55,699 nt of DNA from a virus (IMGVR_UViG_3300032087_006210:1-55699); one strand, 5' to 3'; counted from the first letter of the stretch, positions 45,677 through 54,593 are shown. Translations and numbers: made by a program. Notes: generated by a model from the sequence alone, not told the origin.

Positions 45677-45942
45677 ATTTTCGGATAAAAACGAAATTCT
45701 ACATCTGCGAAATCAAAAAACTCATTTCCTTCTTTACTTACGCAAGCAACAATCAGTAATGATTTAGCTTCAACTGTCACGCAACTAATCGTAACAATAT
45801 ATTCTTTTGAAGTCTTTGCTGTACTCCAAGACAACTTATGTTCATTCAAGCCAGAAAAATGCAATGTAACATCATCGACTGACAACTTGGGGCGAATGAC
45901 TTCTGGCTTGTTACTCTCTAGTATCTTTATCTTGCCGATCAT
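45673..45942 (-). CDS. Unknown beta-rich protein
   Basis: An 89-residue protein (MIGKIKILESNKPEVIRPKL...) with alternating hydrophobic strands (YIVTISCVTVEAKSLLIVAC). Four-base overlap with the next gene. Confidence 0.5.
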   Translation of the reverse strand: MIGKIKILESNKPEVIRPKLSVDDVTLHFSGLNEHKLSWSTAKTSKEYIVTISCVTVEAKSLLIVACVSKEGNEFFDFADVEFRFYPKI

Positions 45943-46042
45943 TTTTTTTGCTTCGATTGTATGAGCCTTTACCCTTTTTGGGTTGATGAACTCTTTCTCC
46001 CGTGTTCCAAGGAACTTGCTTGCGTATCTTTTTCTTTTTCAT
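45911..46042 (-). CDS. Tiny basic protein
   Basis: A 43-residue Lys/Arg-rich peptide (MKKKKIRKQVPWNTGERVHQ...) whose ATG lies directly after repeat A (GTTATGAGTT-ATG). Overlaps the next gene by 32 bases. Confidence 0.45.
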   Translation of the reverse strand: MKKKKIRKQVPWNTGERVHQPKKGKGSYNRSKKNDRQDKDTRE

Positions 46043-46047
46043 AACTC

Positions 46048-46173
46048 ATAACTCTTTGACTATTAACGGTTTAGAACTTTTGATTTTCAATAATCGTAAC
46101 TCTTTGATTATTAGAGACTTACGACTTAAAAAACTTTTTTTTCGTAAGTCTTTGATGATAAGTGATTTACGAT
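46048..46173. repeat. Three tandem ~30-bp repeats with a 47-48 bp period
   Basis: Units at 46048-46077, 46095-46125 and 46143-46173 follow CGTAACTCTTTGATTATTAG then GACTTACG; each is bounded by CGTAA / TTACG inverted ends. A fourth related unit lies at 53898-53924. They sit upstream of a small gene and could be regulatory sites. Confidence 0.65.
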
Positions 46174-46356
46174 TCTCGCACTACTGTTAACTCTTGTGCT
46201 ATCGCTAGTCGTAACAATGTATCCTTCTGAGCGCAAAGTTTTAATATAATTTTTAATAATATTTGCAATATTAGTTTTTGATTGATCTTGATGATATGCT
46301 ACTTCTTTTGCAACTACATCATAAATGTCTACCAATCTGATTCTAGGTTTCCGCAT
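46126..46356 (-). CDS. Small winged-helix-like protein
   Basis: A 76-residue basic protein (MRKPRIRLVDIYDVVAKEVA...) with NIANIIKNYIKTLRSEGYIV resembling a recognition helix plus wing. Candidate regulator of the adjacent tandem repeats, which overlap its 3' end. Inference. Confidence 0.5.
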   Translation of the reverse strand: MRKPRIRLVDIYDVVAKEVAYHQDQSKTNIANIIKNYIKTLRSEGYIVTTSDSTRVNSSARIVNHLSSKTYEKKVF

Positions 46357-46390
46357 TGTTTCAAAGTAACTTTAAAGTAACTTTAGCAAC

Positions 46391-46621
46391 TTATTTATCG
46401 TTCGTATTTGTATAGCTTTGCGCTTTTACGATGCGATATTCGTGGAACTCTTTGAATTTGTCAACGTATTTTTGTGCGTCCTTTCGATCTTCAAATGAAG
46501 CGTCAGGCTCAGTACCGTTTACATCCATAACGTAATAACGATAATCAACATGATCGTGATGCTTGTATTTGATTTGAGTGCAACCAGTAGTCAATAGAAT
46601 CGCGGCTAACAAGTATTTCAT
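46391..46621 (-). CDS. Small lipoprotein
   Basis: A 76-residue protein from MKYLLAAILLTTGCTQIKYK, with lipobox TTGC. The mature part is Tyr/His-rich then charged. Longer upstream start would overlap the preceding gene's end. Confidence 0.65.
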   Translation of the reverse strand: MKYLLAAILLTTGCTQIKYKHHDHVDYRYYVMDVNGTEPDASFEDRKDAQKYVDKFKEFHEYRIVKAQSYTNTNDK

Positions 46622-46634
46622 ATTTTTAAAAAAT

Positions 46635-46853
46635 TTATTCTTCAACAGTTTTTTCGATGGGCCAAATACCATCAAAATCCATCGTGCCTAATTCTTCGTA
46701 TCCTTTGCGTGTTTCGCGCAAAAATGTAACGAGTCCAGAAACACCTTGAAAACAATCAAAATCTTTTATCGCCACGAATCCTCTCTTACCGTGTTCAACG
46801 GTGATTCGTGCGTGAGTAGTGCCTTTTGGCCTTTCGAGTAAGTTCAAACTCAT
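46635..46853 (-). CDS. Unknown protein
   Basis: A 72-residue protein (MSLNLLERPKGTTHARITVE...) with an alpha/beta look. It has a leaderless promoter of the 6-nt class. Confidence 0.55.
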   Translation of the reverse strand: MSLNLLERPKGTTHARITVEHGKRGFVAIKDFDCFQGVSGLVTFLRETRKGYEELGTMDFDGIWPIEKTVEE

Positions 46854-46859
46854 GCGGAA

Positions 46860-46887
46860 ATTTTATCAATCAGTTTTTGTTCGTCAA
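46860..46887 (-). promoter_or_regulatory. Leaderless promoter, 6-nt class
   Basis: TTGACG, 16 nt, TAAAAT, TTCCGC, ATG. Confidence 0.6.
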
Positions 46888-46894
46888 GCACTTT

Positions 46895-48076
46895 TTATGT
46901 ATTTATTCCATATACATGATTGTATGCGGTATAAACATCATCTTTCTTGTCAATATTTTTTAAAACTTCTGGCTTTTCTTGTTTTTTGGGTTGCACTTTT
47001 GGTTGTGGCTTGGGTTGTGGCTTGGGTTTTACTTGAGCTTTGGGGGCAATCTGCTTCTTACCGTGTATTTCTTCTTTCCAATTTTGCAACTGTTCAATCG
47101 CATAATCTTTCGCCTTTAGCTCGATCTCCCATGCAATCTCCATATCGTAAACAGGAATATTTTCGGCGGCATAATCAGAATGACTACGAATATTATCTTC
47201 TTTGCCCCAACTAAAATGAAATACTGGAACATTCTTTTTCCACGTTCCAGCAAACGCACTTACATTTTGTTCTTGTGTTACAATTTGATCTTGAAAAACC
47301 GTTGGATTACAATGGTCATGTAAGTTGTCATAAGTAAGAGGGAAAAAATGCTTATGCTGAGTGCCGCAATAATTATGAAAATACATGAATAAATTGCCGC
47401 AATTCCAGCATCCTTTATCTTCGTTTTCAACGACAAGTCTTTTTTGTACTCCTTCATCACATTGTTTGAATCCCTCATAAAATCTGTCAACTATTTCACG
47501 CAAATTTTCTTCTGTTTCATCTTTTGTTTTTGTGCTTGGATGAATTGATACGCTTGGATGTATGTTGATTGGTGCTGAGTAATCTTGTGGCAGACCGATC
47601 ATGTCAAGTATTTTTGCGTGGAAATTTAATTCTCGTATAGTTTTTTGAACAACATCGCTTCTTTTGCTCGCAAGTACGTTGAATTGGTCTGGATGTATTG
47701 ATATTGAAATGCCATGCTGTTTTGCAATTTGTCCGATTGTTTTTAGCTCGGCTACAATAGAATTGTAATTATTAAAATTTTCTATTGATAGATTCAAAGT
47801 TGTGTCCGTTATCAACGGGAACAACTTTGATGATAGTCGATAATGAAAAATATCATTGATAGCGCAATGCTTGAGTATTTGCTGAGTCAAACGAATATTG
47901 TGGATGATACGTTCCTCCAGTAAATACTCGGCACTAAAATTACATTTGCCATCAGCATATTTCTTACGCCAATCCAAAAAACTTTTACGAGTCATTGCTC
48001 GAAACGCAAGAGTCTTGTCTTGCTTTTTAAGTTTTTCTGAAATGCAAACTAAACCGTATGTGTATTTGTTGTCCAC
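46895..48076 (-). CDS. uvsE: UV damage endonuclease (UvsE/UVDE)
   Basis: A 393-residue TIM-barrel endonuclease. Family segments in order: YGLVCISEKLKKQDKTLAFR, FHYRLSSKLFPLITD, GISISIHPDQFNVLAS, INIHPSV, VVENEDKGCWN, TYDNLHDHCNP and PVFHFSW, supplying the metal-binding His, Glu and Asp residues. A K/P/Q-rich linker near residues 345-370 precedes a short tail. It nicks DNA 5' of UV photoproducts, useful to a sunlit-water phage. GTG start 6 nt after a -10 box. Confidence 0.9.
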   Translation of the reverse strand: MDNKYTYGLVCISEKLKKQDKTLAFRAMTRKSFLDWRKKYADGKCNFSAEYLLEERIIHNIRLTQQILKHCAINDIFHYRLSSKLFPLITDTTLNLSIENFNNYNSIVAELKTIGQIAKQHGISISIHPDQFNVLASKRSDVVQKTIRELNFHAKILDMIGLPQDYSAPINIHPSVSIHPSTKTKDETEENLREIVDRFYEGFKQCDEGVQKRLVVENEDKGCWNCGNLFMYFHNYCGTQHKHFFPLTYDNLHDHCNPTVFQDQIVTQEQNVSAFAGTWKKNVPVFHFSWGKEDNIRSHSDYAAENIPVYDMEIAWEIELKAKDYAIEQLQNWKEEIHGKKQIAPKAQVKPKPQPKPQPKVQPKKQEKPEVLKNIDKKDDVYTAYNHVYGINT

Positions 48077-48082
48077 GGCAAA

Positions 48083-48111
48083 ACAATATCATACTTTCCA
48101 ATCGAGCGCAA
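48083..48111 (-). promoter_or_regulatory. Leaderless promoter of uvsE, 6-nt class
   Basis: TTGCGC (weak -35), 17 nt, TATTGT, TTTGCC, then GTG. Overlaps the end of thyX. Confidence 0.5.
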
Positions 48112-48727
48112 GTGAAATGTTTGGAAAATGTTCTACAAAAATATCTTTGCAAGCATTTGCTATGTCACGATGTTCTTTTTGCGTGTCCTCCTGCGAACGC
48201 AAATCAATATAATGAACCCATGATCGTATTGTGCCGCTCATATACATCGTAGTTTCTGTCGTGAGTGGTAACAATAACCTTGCTGATTCTTTTGCTACTC
48301 CAAGTTTAATGGCTTGATTGTATAGTGAAACTGATCGACCTAAATGCTCACGAACTTTTGCTAAAAATAAACCATCAGTAAATTCGTCGGTGCTGCTTTG
48401 CCTATTTTTTTCTGCTTGCTTTCGTAACTGGACTTCCTCCAAGTCTTGAGCGACAGAATATCTCTGGCTAAATTCTTGAAAACTAAAGCTGCGATGCCGT
48501 AAAATTTGAGCGGCAATCGCTCGACTTGTCTTGATTTCAAGCGTCATACTTGCCATTTCAAATGGCGACCAATGCTTATGTTTAATTAAATATTTTAATA
48601 ATTTTGGTGCAGTAGCAGTATTATTTTGATTTGATGGGTTGCTCACTCGCGCACAATAAGCAATCAAATCTTCACAATTCATACTGTCATCATGCGGTTG
48701 TGTAAGTGATACGAGTTTTACATTCAT
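48089..48727 (-). CDS. thyX: Flavin-dependent thymidylate synthase ThyX
   Basis: A 212-residue enzyme with the ThyX motif RHRSFSFQEFSQRYS (R-H-R-x7-S) near residues 75-90, and downstream ARLLLPLTTETTMYMSGTIR. It makes dTMP from dUMP with FADH2 and methylene-tetrahydrofolate, supplying phage DNA synthesis. Four-base overlap with the upstream gene. Confidence 0.93.
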   Translation of the reverse strand: MNVKLVSLTQPHDDSMNCEDLIAYCARVSNPSNQNNTATAPKLLKYLIKHKHWSPFEMASMTLEIKTSRAIAAQILRHRSFSFQEFSQRYSVAQDLEEVQLRKQAEKNRQSSTDEFTDGLFLAKVREHLGRSVSLYNQAIKLGVAKESARLLLPLTTETTMYMSGTIRSWVHYIDLRSQEDTQKEHRDIANACKDIFVEHFPNISLALDWKV

Positions 48728-48906
48728 ACAGTATTTAGGTTAATCTCATCTAAATTTTTCTTCAACCATTTACGTCTTTGATTATAGTCTTTTTTATTAA
48801 AAAAATCCTCTACAATTTCGCGTACTTTATTAGTGGGAATATTTGCCCTGACAACTACCTCATTCTGATTAGGAATGTCGTAGTGGATTGGAATATCGAA
48901 CTTCAT
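48724..48906 (-). CDS. Small unknown protein
   Basis: A 60-residue protein (MKFDIPIHYDIPNQNEVVVR...), beta start then charged helix. Overlaps genes on both sides by a few bases. Confidence 0.5.
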   Translation of the reverse strand: MKFDIPIHYDIPNQNEVVVRANIPTNKVREIVEDFFNKKDYNQRRKWLKKNLDEINLNTV

Positions 48907-49046
48907 CGACCTTGGCCTCTGTACGGTTTCTGGTAGTTTTTGCTACGCTTTTGTGCTGATGACTTATTCTTCGCATGACGACCTTTCATATTCTTCTTAT
49001 CGTTTAGCGACCTTTTGATTGTTGATAATGATTTTTTACCTGCCAT
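48903..49046 (-). CDS. Tiny very basic protein
   Basis: A 47-residue peptide (MAGKKSLSTIKRSLNDKKNM...) with about 15 Lys/Arg, likely nucleic-acid-binding. Four-base overlap with the following gene. Confidence 0.5.
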   Translation of the reverse strand: MAGKKSLSTIKRSLNDKKNMKGRHAKNKSSAQKRSKNYQKPYRGQGR

Positions 49047-49052
49047 ATTTTT

Positions 49053-49310
49053 TTAAATTAAATCTGCTTCGTCTATTTCTATAAACCTTAAAAGTTCTAA
49101 AATTTTTGATTGACCTTTTTCTGAACCCATGAACTCTATCGGCATTTTCTCGTCTAGCCCTGAGTTTGGAGTGAAGAACCATTCTCCAATATAATCTTCA
49201 TATTCACCTTCAAATACTTCGCAACATTCGTTTACAATATTTACAAATGCGATCAGATGATTCTCCAGAATATTTCGTAAAAGTTCAACTTTTATATCTT
49301 TATCTACCAT
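49053..49310 (-). CDS. Unknown acidic protein
   Basis: An 85-residue protein from MVDKDIKVELLRNILENHLI, acidic with aromatic residues (YEDYIGEWFFTPNSG). ATG 49310 overlaps the upstream stop (ATGGTAG) after GGAAA; an alternative start at 49340 is possible. Confidence 0.55.
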   Translation of the reverse strand: MVDKDIKVELLRNILENHLIAFVNIVNECCEVFEGEYEDYIGEWFFTPNSGLDEKMPIEFMGSEKGQSKILELLRFIEIDEADLI

Positions 49311-49864
49311 CTGTTTCCTAGTAATACTTTTTCCTGCCATCGTATCAAATTTCGTTGGAATTGAATAATTTTTTTAAATAATTTCCTGACTGGTTTTTCT
49401 GGAGTAGGTTGCGTTTGAACAAGCTCTTGCTCTTTTATTTCTTCAAGTGCTATCTGCTTGATCTCATACAATTTGCCTTCAAGAAAAATAGCCTCAAATT
49501 CAAGCCAATATTCTTTACCTTTGCTTAATTCAACATTGGTATAAAACTGCAATGAAGTTGGAACTTTTGGTGCTGGCTCAAGCCAAGGCTTACCGTCTGG
49601 TTCCAAAAATGGAACATCGGCCCATGATTTTTTGCCGCGATATTTTTTAGGGTCAGGTTCTTTATATTTCTGCCTTCGGACATACAACTTGCCATTTACT
49701 GCTATTTTGAAATGTTCCATACAATTATCTAATGACTTTGTTTGGAACTGAATCTCTTTCCAAGAAAACTTTTTATTTAAAGCGGCAACTTGCTTGGAAT
49801 TTACTTCATCATTTGCCTTTAATGGCAACTTACGATGAACCTCTACTGTATCAAACATACCCAT
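49304..49864 (-). CDS. Unknown protein
   Basis: A 186-residue protein (MGMFDTVEVHRKLPLKANDE...) with a beta-rich centre (LQFYTNVELSKGKEYWLEFE) and basic helical C-terminus. 'MGMFD.' starts are common in a phage family of unknown function. Confidence 0.55.
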   Translation of the reverse strand: MGMFDTVEVHRKLPLKANDEVNSKQVAALNKKFSWKEIQFQTKSLDNCMEHFKIAVNGKLYVRRQKYKEPDPKKYRGKKSWADVPFLEPDGKPWLEPAPKVPTSLQFYTNVELSKGKEYWLEFEAIFLEGKLYEIKQIALEEIKEQELVQTQPTPEKPVRKLFKKIIQFQRNLIRWQEKVLLGNRW

Positions 49865-49879
49865 GACTCTAATAATATC

Positions 49880-50098
49880 TTAATCAAAAGTAAATTCTAT
49901 ATCTCTTTTGATCGTATCTCCGAAATAAGTGATATATTGTTCTTCAATATCTTCATCACTCATATTGTTATAGCCTTTACATCCATCCATCAAAATAGAA
50001 TGTGTCGAGCTAAAGTCTAACAAGTTCATTTCTCGTTCCGCTAAAGCGGTTTTCATTTCATCTATTGACATATTTTTAAATAAATTAGTATTGTCCAT
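49880..50098 (-). CDS. Small acidic protein
   Basis: A 72-residue protein from MDNTNLFKNMSIDEMKTALA, helical, ending in IKRDIEFTFD. Overlaps the upstream gene by 14 bases. Confidence 0.5.
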   Translation of the reverse strand: MDNTNLFKNMSIDEMKTALAEREMNLLDFSSTHSILMDGCKGYNNMSDEDIEEQYITYFGDTIKRDIEFTFD

Positions 50099-50543
50099 AT
50101 ACTTTGCCATACATTTGTTTTGCTTCGTATTTAATATAATCCAATATTTGCGACATTTCAATCAACGTCATGTCCTTTGGTGCTTGCCCATTAAAAATAT
50201 AACCCCTCTCCTTGGCTCTAGGTAAATTGACTATCAGCTTTGACTCTGGATAAGACCATTGGTGCTGATTTCCAAAGTGACGGTGCTGAATATCCCCATA
50301 AAAATAAATGCTGATAATGCCCTGCTTCATGTTGTTCGTCCTGACCGTGACTCCCGCTGGAAAGTCCTCAGTTTTACCTTTCGGAATTTTTTGAGCGTCA
50401 GGTATGTTCGTATTACGTTTGACTTCTGAATTAGTCTCCCAGTAAATTTTCTCCTTCATCTTGTCTACTGAATTTTTCATATCGGCGGCAAATGTAGGCT
50501 GATCTTCATTGTAAAGCAAGTCTTTCATTTCAAATTGATTCAT
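50085..50543 (-). CDS. Unknown protein
   Basis: A 152-residue protein from MNQFEMKDLLYNEDQPTFAA. The centre (GIISIYFYGDIQHRHFGNQH, then WSYPESKLIV) looks like a small beta domain. The longer frame upstream runs through a terminator and is rejected. Confidence 0.55.
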   Translation of the reverse strand: MNQFEMKDLLYNEDQPTFAADMKNSVDKMKEKIYWETNSEVKRNTNIPDAQKIPKGKTEDFPAGVTVRTNNMKQGIISIYFYGDIQHRHFGNQHQWSYPESKLIVNLPRAKERGYIFNGQAPKDMTLIEMSQILDYIKYEAKQMYGKVYGQY

Positions 50544-50573
50544 ATATTTTAAAAAATTTTCGTATGCGTTGTT

Positions 50574-50610
50574 TTTAGAAAAGGGAGGATGCGCGGAGCG
50601 CACCCTCCCC
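50574..50610 (-). terminator. Intrinsic terminator after rIIB
   Basis: GGGAGGGTGCGC / GCGCATCCTCCC stem on the minus strand (one mismatch), followed by TTTTCT. Confidence 0.8.
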
Positions 50611-50626
50611 ATGTTGTTGCTATGTT

Positions 50627-51436
50627 TTAGAGATTACCAACGATCTCGCTGTATGCCGCATCGTAACCAGCATCGTAGCTTTTCTTATCGTAGTCCTCGT
50701 CCTCGGAATCGTCGTAGTATTCGTCGCAAATAGTGTCGGGCATCTTCGTCTTGAAGTGATCGACCACTTTGTATTTGCACGTTCTCAACTTCTGACAATC
50801 GCAGTCATTGGGAACCGAAACTACGTCTTGAGGGTCAATCTCGACAACCATCAAGTGACCTCCATTACCGAACGACTCAGCATAGTCCAAGCTACCAGCA
50901 TGGAAACCATGTGAACAACCTATTTGAGCGTCATCGCAAACATTGTTGCGAACCATTTCCAAAGTCTCTCCGACTTTGTTGCTAAACTTGCCGCTATACC
51001 AATCGGTATAATCGTCCTGAACTGCCTTGTATGCCAAGAAGTTGCCGTCTGGCGTAAGTGGCATTGCCTTATGCTCAAGGAAGCTATACAACTCATTTAC
51101 GGCACGACGAGAAGGATTACTCATCAACTTGTCAAAGAACCTGACAAGTGGCTTGAACGGCAAACCTTCTGCCATGAAGTGAAGAATCTTATCCACGCAA
51201 TAATTGTGAACTCCTTCACCCTTGTAATAAACCAGTCCATCTTTTACAGAGATATTACCTTCTGAATAATCTGCAACTGCTTTACTCGTATCGAACAACT
51301 GTTCGACTCTCTCATAATCCTCCGCTTGTAACGCATCAGTAGCGGCACGAAACGAGGGATTGTCTCCATTCATTGTTAACGATTTCCCGTTAAGAATGAC
51401 CGTTAGACTTTCGTTTGTCAGGATATATGGTATCAT
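50627..51436 (-). CDS. rIIB: rIIB-like protein
   Basis: A 269-residue protein from MIPYILTNESLTVILNGKSL. It matches phage rIIB: LTPDGNFLAYKAVQDDYTDW, then SNKVGETLEMVRNNV, SHGFHAGSLDYAESFG, HLMVVEIDPQDVVSVPND and the CDCQKLRTCKYKVV cysteine segment. rIIB partners rIIA in lysis timing and exclusion defence. GGAG ribosome site before ATG; a late-type motif lies 22 nt upstream. Confidence 0.85.
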   Translation of the reverse strand: MIPYILTNESLTVILNGKSLTMNGDNPSFRAATDALQAEDYERVEQLFDTSKAVADYSEGNISVKDGLVYYKGEGVHNYCVDKILHFMAEGLPFKPLVRFFDKLMSNPSRRAVNELYSFLEHKAMPLTPDGNFLAYKAVQDDYTDWYSGKFSNKVGETLEMVRNNVCDDAQIGCSHGFHAGSLDYAESFGNGGHLMVVEIDPQDVVSVPNDCDCQKLRTCKYKVVDHFKTKMPDTICDEYYDDSEDEDYDKKSYDAGYDAAYSEIVGNL

Positions 51437-51460
51437 ATCTTTCTCCAATAATTTACACTT
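51437..51460 (-). promoter_or_regulatory. Late-type motif AAGTGTAAATTATT plus GGAG ribosome site
   Basis: The only copy in the early arm, 22 nt from GTGTA to ATG, followed by GGAGAAAG. Confidence 0.4.
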
Positions 51461-53822
51461 ACTTGTTCTTTTTACTCACAACCGTTACGTCAATTAAATT
51501 AACGTATTCAACAACTTTTGTCCACAATTTTTCTATCTTTTTCGTATTGTAGGTATGGTAATCTACTGCTGATAGTAAATCGTAGCGTTTCATAACTTGC
51601 TCTACCAAGTCAAATAAATTGTGAGTAGGCTTGAAGTCCAACTTCTCAATGCGTGAAGCTAAATCAATATTCAACTCACGATAAGAACCTCCATCGACAT
51701 TACTCAAAACCTCCAACTGCTTTTCTTGATTTTTAGTTGGACGCATATCATTCCAAGCGTTCAAATACTTTTTCATCAACGAATCCTCAACAACAATTTT
51801 ATCTAAATATTTTTCAAAATTATTGCTCCTATCCTCTTGTCTGCCAAAGTCGCGCCTTTGATTTACAAGGTCAATGATTTCAAGGTCTTGCTGACGAACG
51901 TATTGATAATGCGCTTTAAGATGCTCAATGTCTTTTATCAACTGTCCAGTATTGTTGCGCTTAACAAAGTCGAGCATTTGCTTGTAACCCCACTCAGACA
52001 AAGTTGTCCAGTTGCTCTTGTTTTGAACCTTATGCACCGATTTAGACTTGAACGCATAAATCTTGGGCATGGGAACATTAAGATATTTATTTAAATTTAA
52101 AATAAATGTTTTGATAGCGTGAGGATGCGCTTCCCGATTACTTGCATCAAAGTCAACCCAAAATCTGTCAAGCTCAACATAAATACCGTCCTCAACTTCA
52201 TTCAAATTAACTGCTTCGGCCTTGAAAAATGCACTCCTTTGATTCTCATACGAACCTTTATCACAACCATAATCAAAAATAAATTCAAGACTTTGATGCT
52301 TTTTCTTATCAGCAGTAACACCGTGAGAATTAACATTTGCAGTAGCGGAACGAGGATAAATTGTAGTCAATTTAACCGACTCCAACTCAGAGATTTTTGC
52401 CATTGGTGCGTCAAAATTCAAATCTTTCACGACTTGATCTTTGTTTGGCCCAAAATTAACGAGATAAACCGCATCATACTGCTTCATGTCAGATGGGCGA
52501 CCATCATAATCCTCCAAGAGTGGAGTGATACGATTGAACATACCCCTCTCCAAATTTATATCGTTCTCTACGATTAAAATTTTCTTGTTTGGTTGTGCCG
52601 TTAACTTGTTTTCAATTCCGCTTTTTACACGTTTACCTCTCGCGTTGTAACGATTGAAATAACTTGGTTTAGCATAAATGTGGCATGATGCACCTTTGGC
52701 TTGGTTATTGGAAAAATCAAACCATGAATTAGATAATTTTTTTCCATTCCAAACAATTTTGTCCTTTTTGACAATGTTGCTCAAAGTATATCCAAAACCT
52801 CCATGAGAAAATGTGTTAGCAAATAAATTCTTTGCCTCCCACAATGTTTTGCAATTAGCAAAACTCTCAGAAAGAATTTTAGGTAAATCAGATAAAACTT
52901 CGTCAAGTCTTTTCTTAATCTCTAGCTGAGTAATATCGGTATATTGCAATGCCTCACGACTTGCGGCAACTTCTACCGTACCAATCGGCACATTTAAAAT
53001 TACGCCGCAAGAACTTAACATTTGAACACGGGCATCTCCATAAGGAAGATTCAAAGAACTCCGCTCAAGAGGATATGCGATGTTGCCCATGACCACAAAC
53101 GAGTCAGCACTTTGATACTGCACGTTATTCGTAATCTGCCAACTCTTATCTTTAGCTTCAATTAAAATCTTTTTAGGATTGAAGTTGGACTGCAATTCTT
53201 CCGAACTAACACCGACAATTTCTGGAGTAACCGCAAATCTTTCATAAAGGCTAAATGCCTTTTCTCTGAATGCGTCTACATCATCAACCGAAACAGGAAT
53301 GGAAATCTTGATGCCTTGCGGCTCATCTGAATCTACTTGCTCCATCTTGGCAATGCGACCTACCTTTGAAGGGTCAAGGAAAGCATTGTAAACAGTTTTT
53401 TTACCGTTTATCCATGATGTAATAACAAAATTATCACCATAGGCAAACCCACTTTTTGAACCCAATCCAAGTTGACCAATCTGCTCATTGGTTCCTCTCT
53501 TGGTGCTTTCACCATACATAGCGTAGATTTCACCAATCTCACGCTCAGTCAAACCTCTGCCAAAGTCACGAACCTCAAAATTTAAATTTAACTTTGTTGG
53601 CAATGTGACTTGGATTGGAGTGTCTTGATTTCCGAACTCGGCATGAGCGTCCAAAGCATTTGCGCTATACTCACGAATGACTGCAAGAATCTTATCAGAG
53701 TATAACTGATTGCGAAGGACATTGAAGATATGGGCCAAGCCACTCTCTTTGATGCCGAAAGAATAAGAAGTGAAGTCCTCAGACTGCTTCAACGATTTTG
53801 TATCAACTGCTTTAGTAATCAT
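51459..53822 (-). CDS. rIIA: rIIA-like GHKL ATPase
   Basis: A 787-residue protein. The GHKL ATPase fold is clear: N box REYSANALDAHAEFG, G1 box VRDFGRGLTE, and G2 loop IGQLGLGSKSGFAYGD, all within residues 40-130. It resembles T4 rIIA, a membrane-linked protein that with rIIB counters host abortive systems. Genes rIIA and rIIB are adjacent and co-oriented as in T4. Confidence 0.9.
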   Translation of the reverse strand: MITKAVDTKSLKQSEDFTSYSFGIKESGLAHIFNVLRNQLYSDKILAVIREYSANALDAHAEFGNQDTPIQVTLPTKLNLNFEVRDFGRGLTEREIGEIYAMYGESTKRGTNEQIGQLGLGSKSGFAYGDNFVITSWINGKKTVYNAFLDPSKVGRIAKMEQVDSDEPQGIKISIPVSVDDVDAFREKAFSLYERFAVTPEIVGVSSEELQSNFNPKKILIEAKDKSWQITNNVQYQSADSFVVMGNIAYPLERSSLNLPYGDARVQMLSSCGVILNVPIGTVEVAASREALQYTDITQLEIKKRLDEVLSDLPKILSESFANCKTLWEAKNLFANTFSHGGFGYTLSNIVKKDKIVWNGKKLSNSWFDFSNNQAKGASCHIYAKPSYFNRYNARGKRVKSGIENKLTAQPNKKILIVENDINLERGMFNRITPLLEDYDGRPSDMKQYDAVYLVNFGPNKDQVVKDLNFDAPMAKISELESVKLTTIYPRSATANVNSHGVTADKKKHQSLEFIFDYGCDKGSYENQRSAFFKAEAVNLNEVEDGIYVELDRFWVDFDASNREAHPHAIKTFILNLNKYLNVPMPKIYAFKSKSVHKVQNKSNWTTLSEWGYKQMLDFVKRNNTGQLIKDIEHLKAHYQYVRQQDLEIIDLVNQRRDFGRQEDRSNNFEKYLDKIVVEDSLMKKYLNAWNDMRPTKNQEKQLEVLSNVDGGSYRELNIDLASRIEKLDFKPTHNLFDLVEQVMKRYDLLSAVDYHTYNTKKIEKLWTKVVEYVNLIDVTVVSKKNK

Positions 53823-53897
53823 AGCAACGAGAAAAATCTAGCAAGCATTGAACTCATCGTCAACCCCTTTCTGCAAAAAAAGTGAAAAAAATTTTCA

Positions 53898-53924
53898 GCC
53901 CTTGATTATCAGTAACTTACGATC
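53898..53924. repeat. Isolated copy of the 46-kb tandem repeat
   Basis: GCCCTTGATTATCAGTAACT then TACGATC resembles the units at 46095-46173. It lies between the nuclease-like gene's end and rIIA. Confidence 0.5.
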
Positions 53925-54427
53925 TTTACTGAGGGACTATCCAAAGGCAAAAAAGCATTTTCTCTCTCGGTTGTTCCCTTATGATCGTTGCAACTATACA
54001 TGGTGCGAGTCTTGCGTGATTCAACTGGAATTGTCCATGCTCCTTTGTCATCTGTAATCTTGAAGCTAACAATCTTTTTCTCGGAGGGTAAATTTAAAAA
54101 AACAAATGATGGTATTTGTTTGATAAAGCTAATCTCTCGTAAATTGTCAATTTTTGTTTTGGTGATTAAATATTTGTTGCCGTAATTATTTTTAATAATT
54201 TCGAGCTTGTAAGGTATTTTATCTCTGCGATTAACGTATGGACGGCATTTGATTTCTGCTACTCCAAATAATTTTTTGTGATTATATATCCAGCAATCTT
54301 CTGCTTGAGTATCTTTTTTGGAATGAATAAAATCTAAACTTGGATATAATTTTTTTAAAATATTTGTAGTCTCATGTTGTGCATGAATAAAAGTGCGCCC
54401 TCTACTTGTATGACAATCAAGACTCAT
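53909..54427 (-). CDS. PD-(D/E)XK nuclease-like protein
   Basis: A 172-residue protein. AEDCWIYNHKKLFGVAEIKC provides the D...E-x-K core of restriction-like nucleases, with KLEIIKNNYGNKYLIT as a following strand-helix. A pair of Cys in the first 10 residues and a basic middle fit a DNA-binding enzyme. Role could be degrading host DNA. Confidence 0.55.
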   Translation of the reverse strand: MSLDCHTSRGRTFIHAQHETTNILKKLYPSLDFIHSKKDTQAEDCWIYNHKKLFGVAEIKCRPYVNRRDKIPYKLEIIKNNYGNKYLITKTKIDNLREISFIKQIPSFVFLNLPSEKKIVSFKITDDKGAWTIPVESRKTRTMYSCNDHKGTTERENAFLPLDSPSVKIVSY

Positions 54428-54593
54428 CTATTTCCTCCAATTCTTTTAATGCAGCATCAATTTCTGCTTCGGTAGGATACCTCATTTTGTCTTTCATGTC
54501 TATTGGAATTTCTCCCAACCAACATACTGATCTATTATCGCTATCGCACTCGCCTTTGCAGGTATCGTTGAAGCAGTATTTGTTTTTACACAT
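54417..54593 (-). CDS. Small Cys-rich protein
   Basis: A 58-residue protein (MCKNKYCFNDTCKGECDSDN...) with five Cys in its first 25 residues, then an acidic helix (PTEAEIDAALKELEEI). ATG overlaps the upstream stop (TAATG). Confidence 0.6.
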   Translation of the reverse strand: MCKNKYCFNDTCKGECDSDNRSVCWLGEIPIDMKDKMRYPTEAEIDAALKELEEIDES

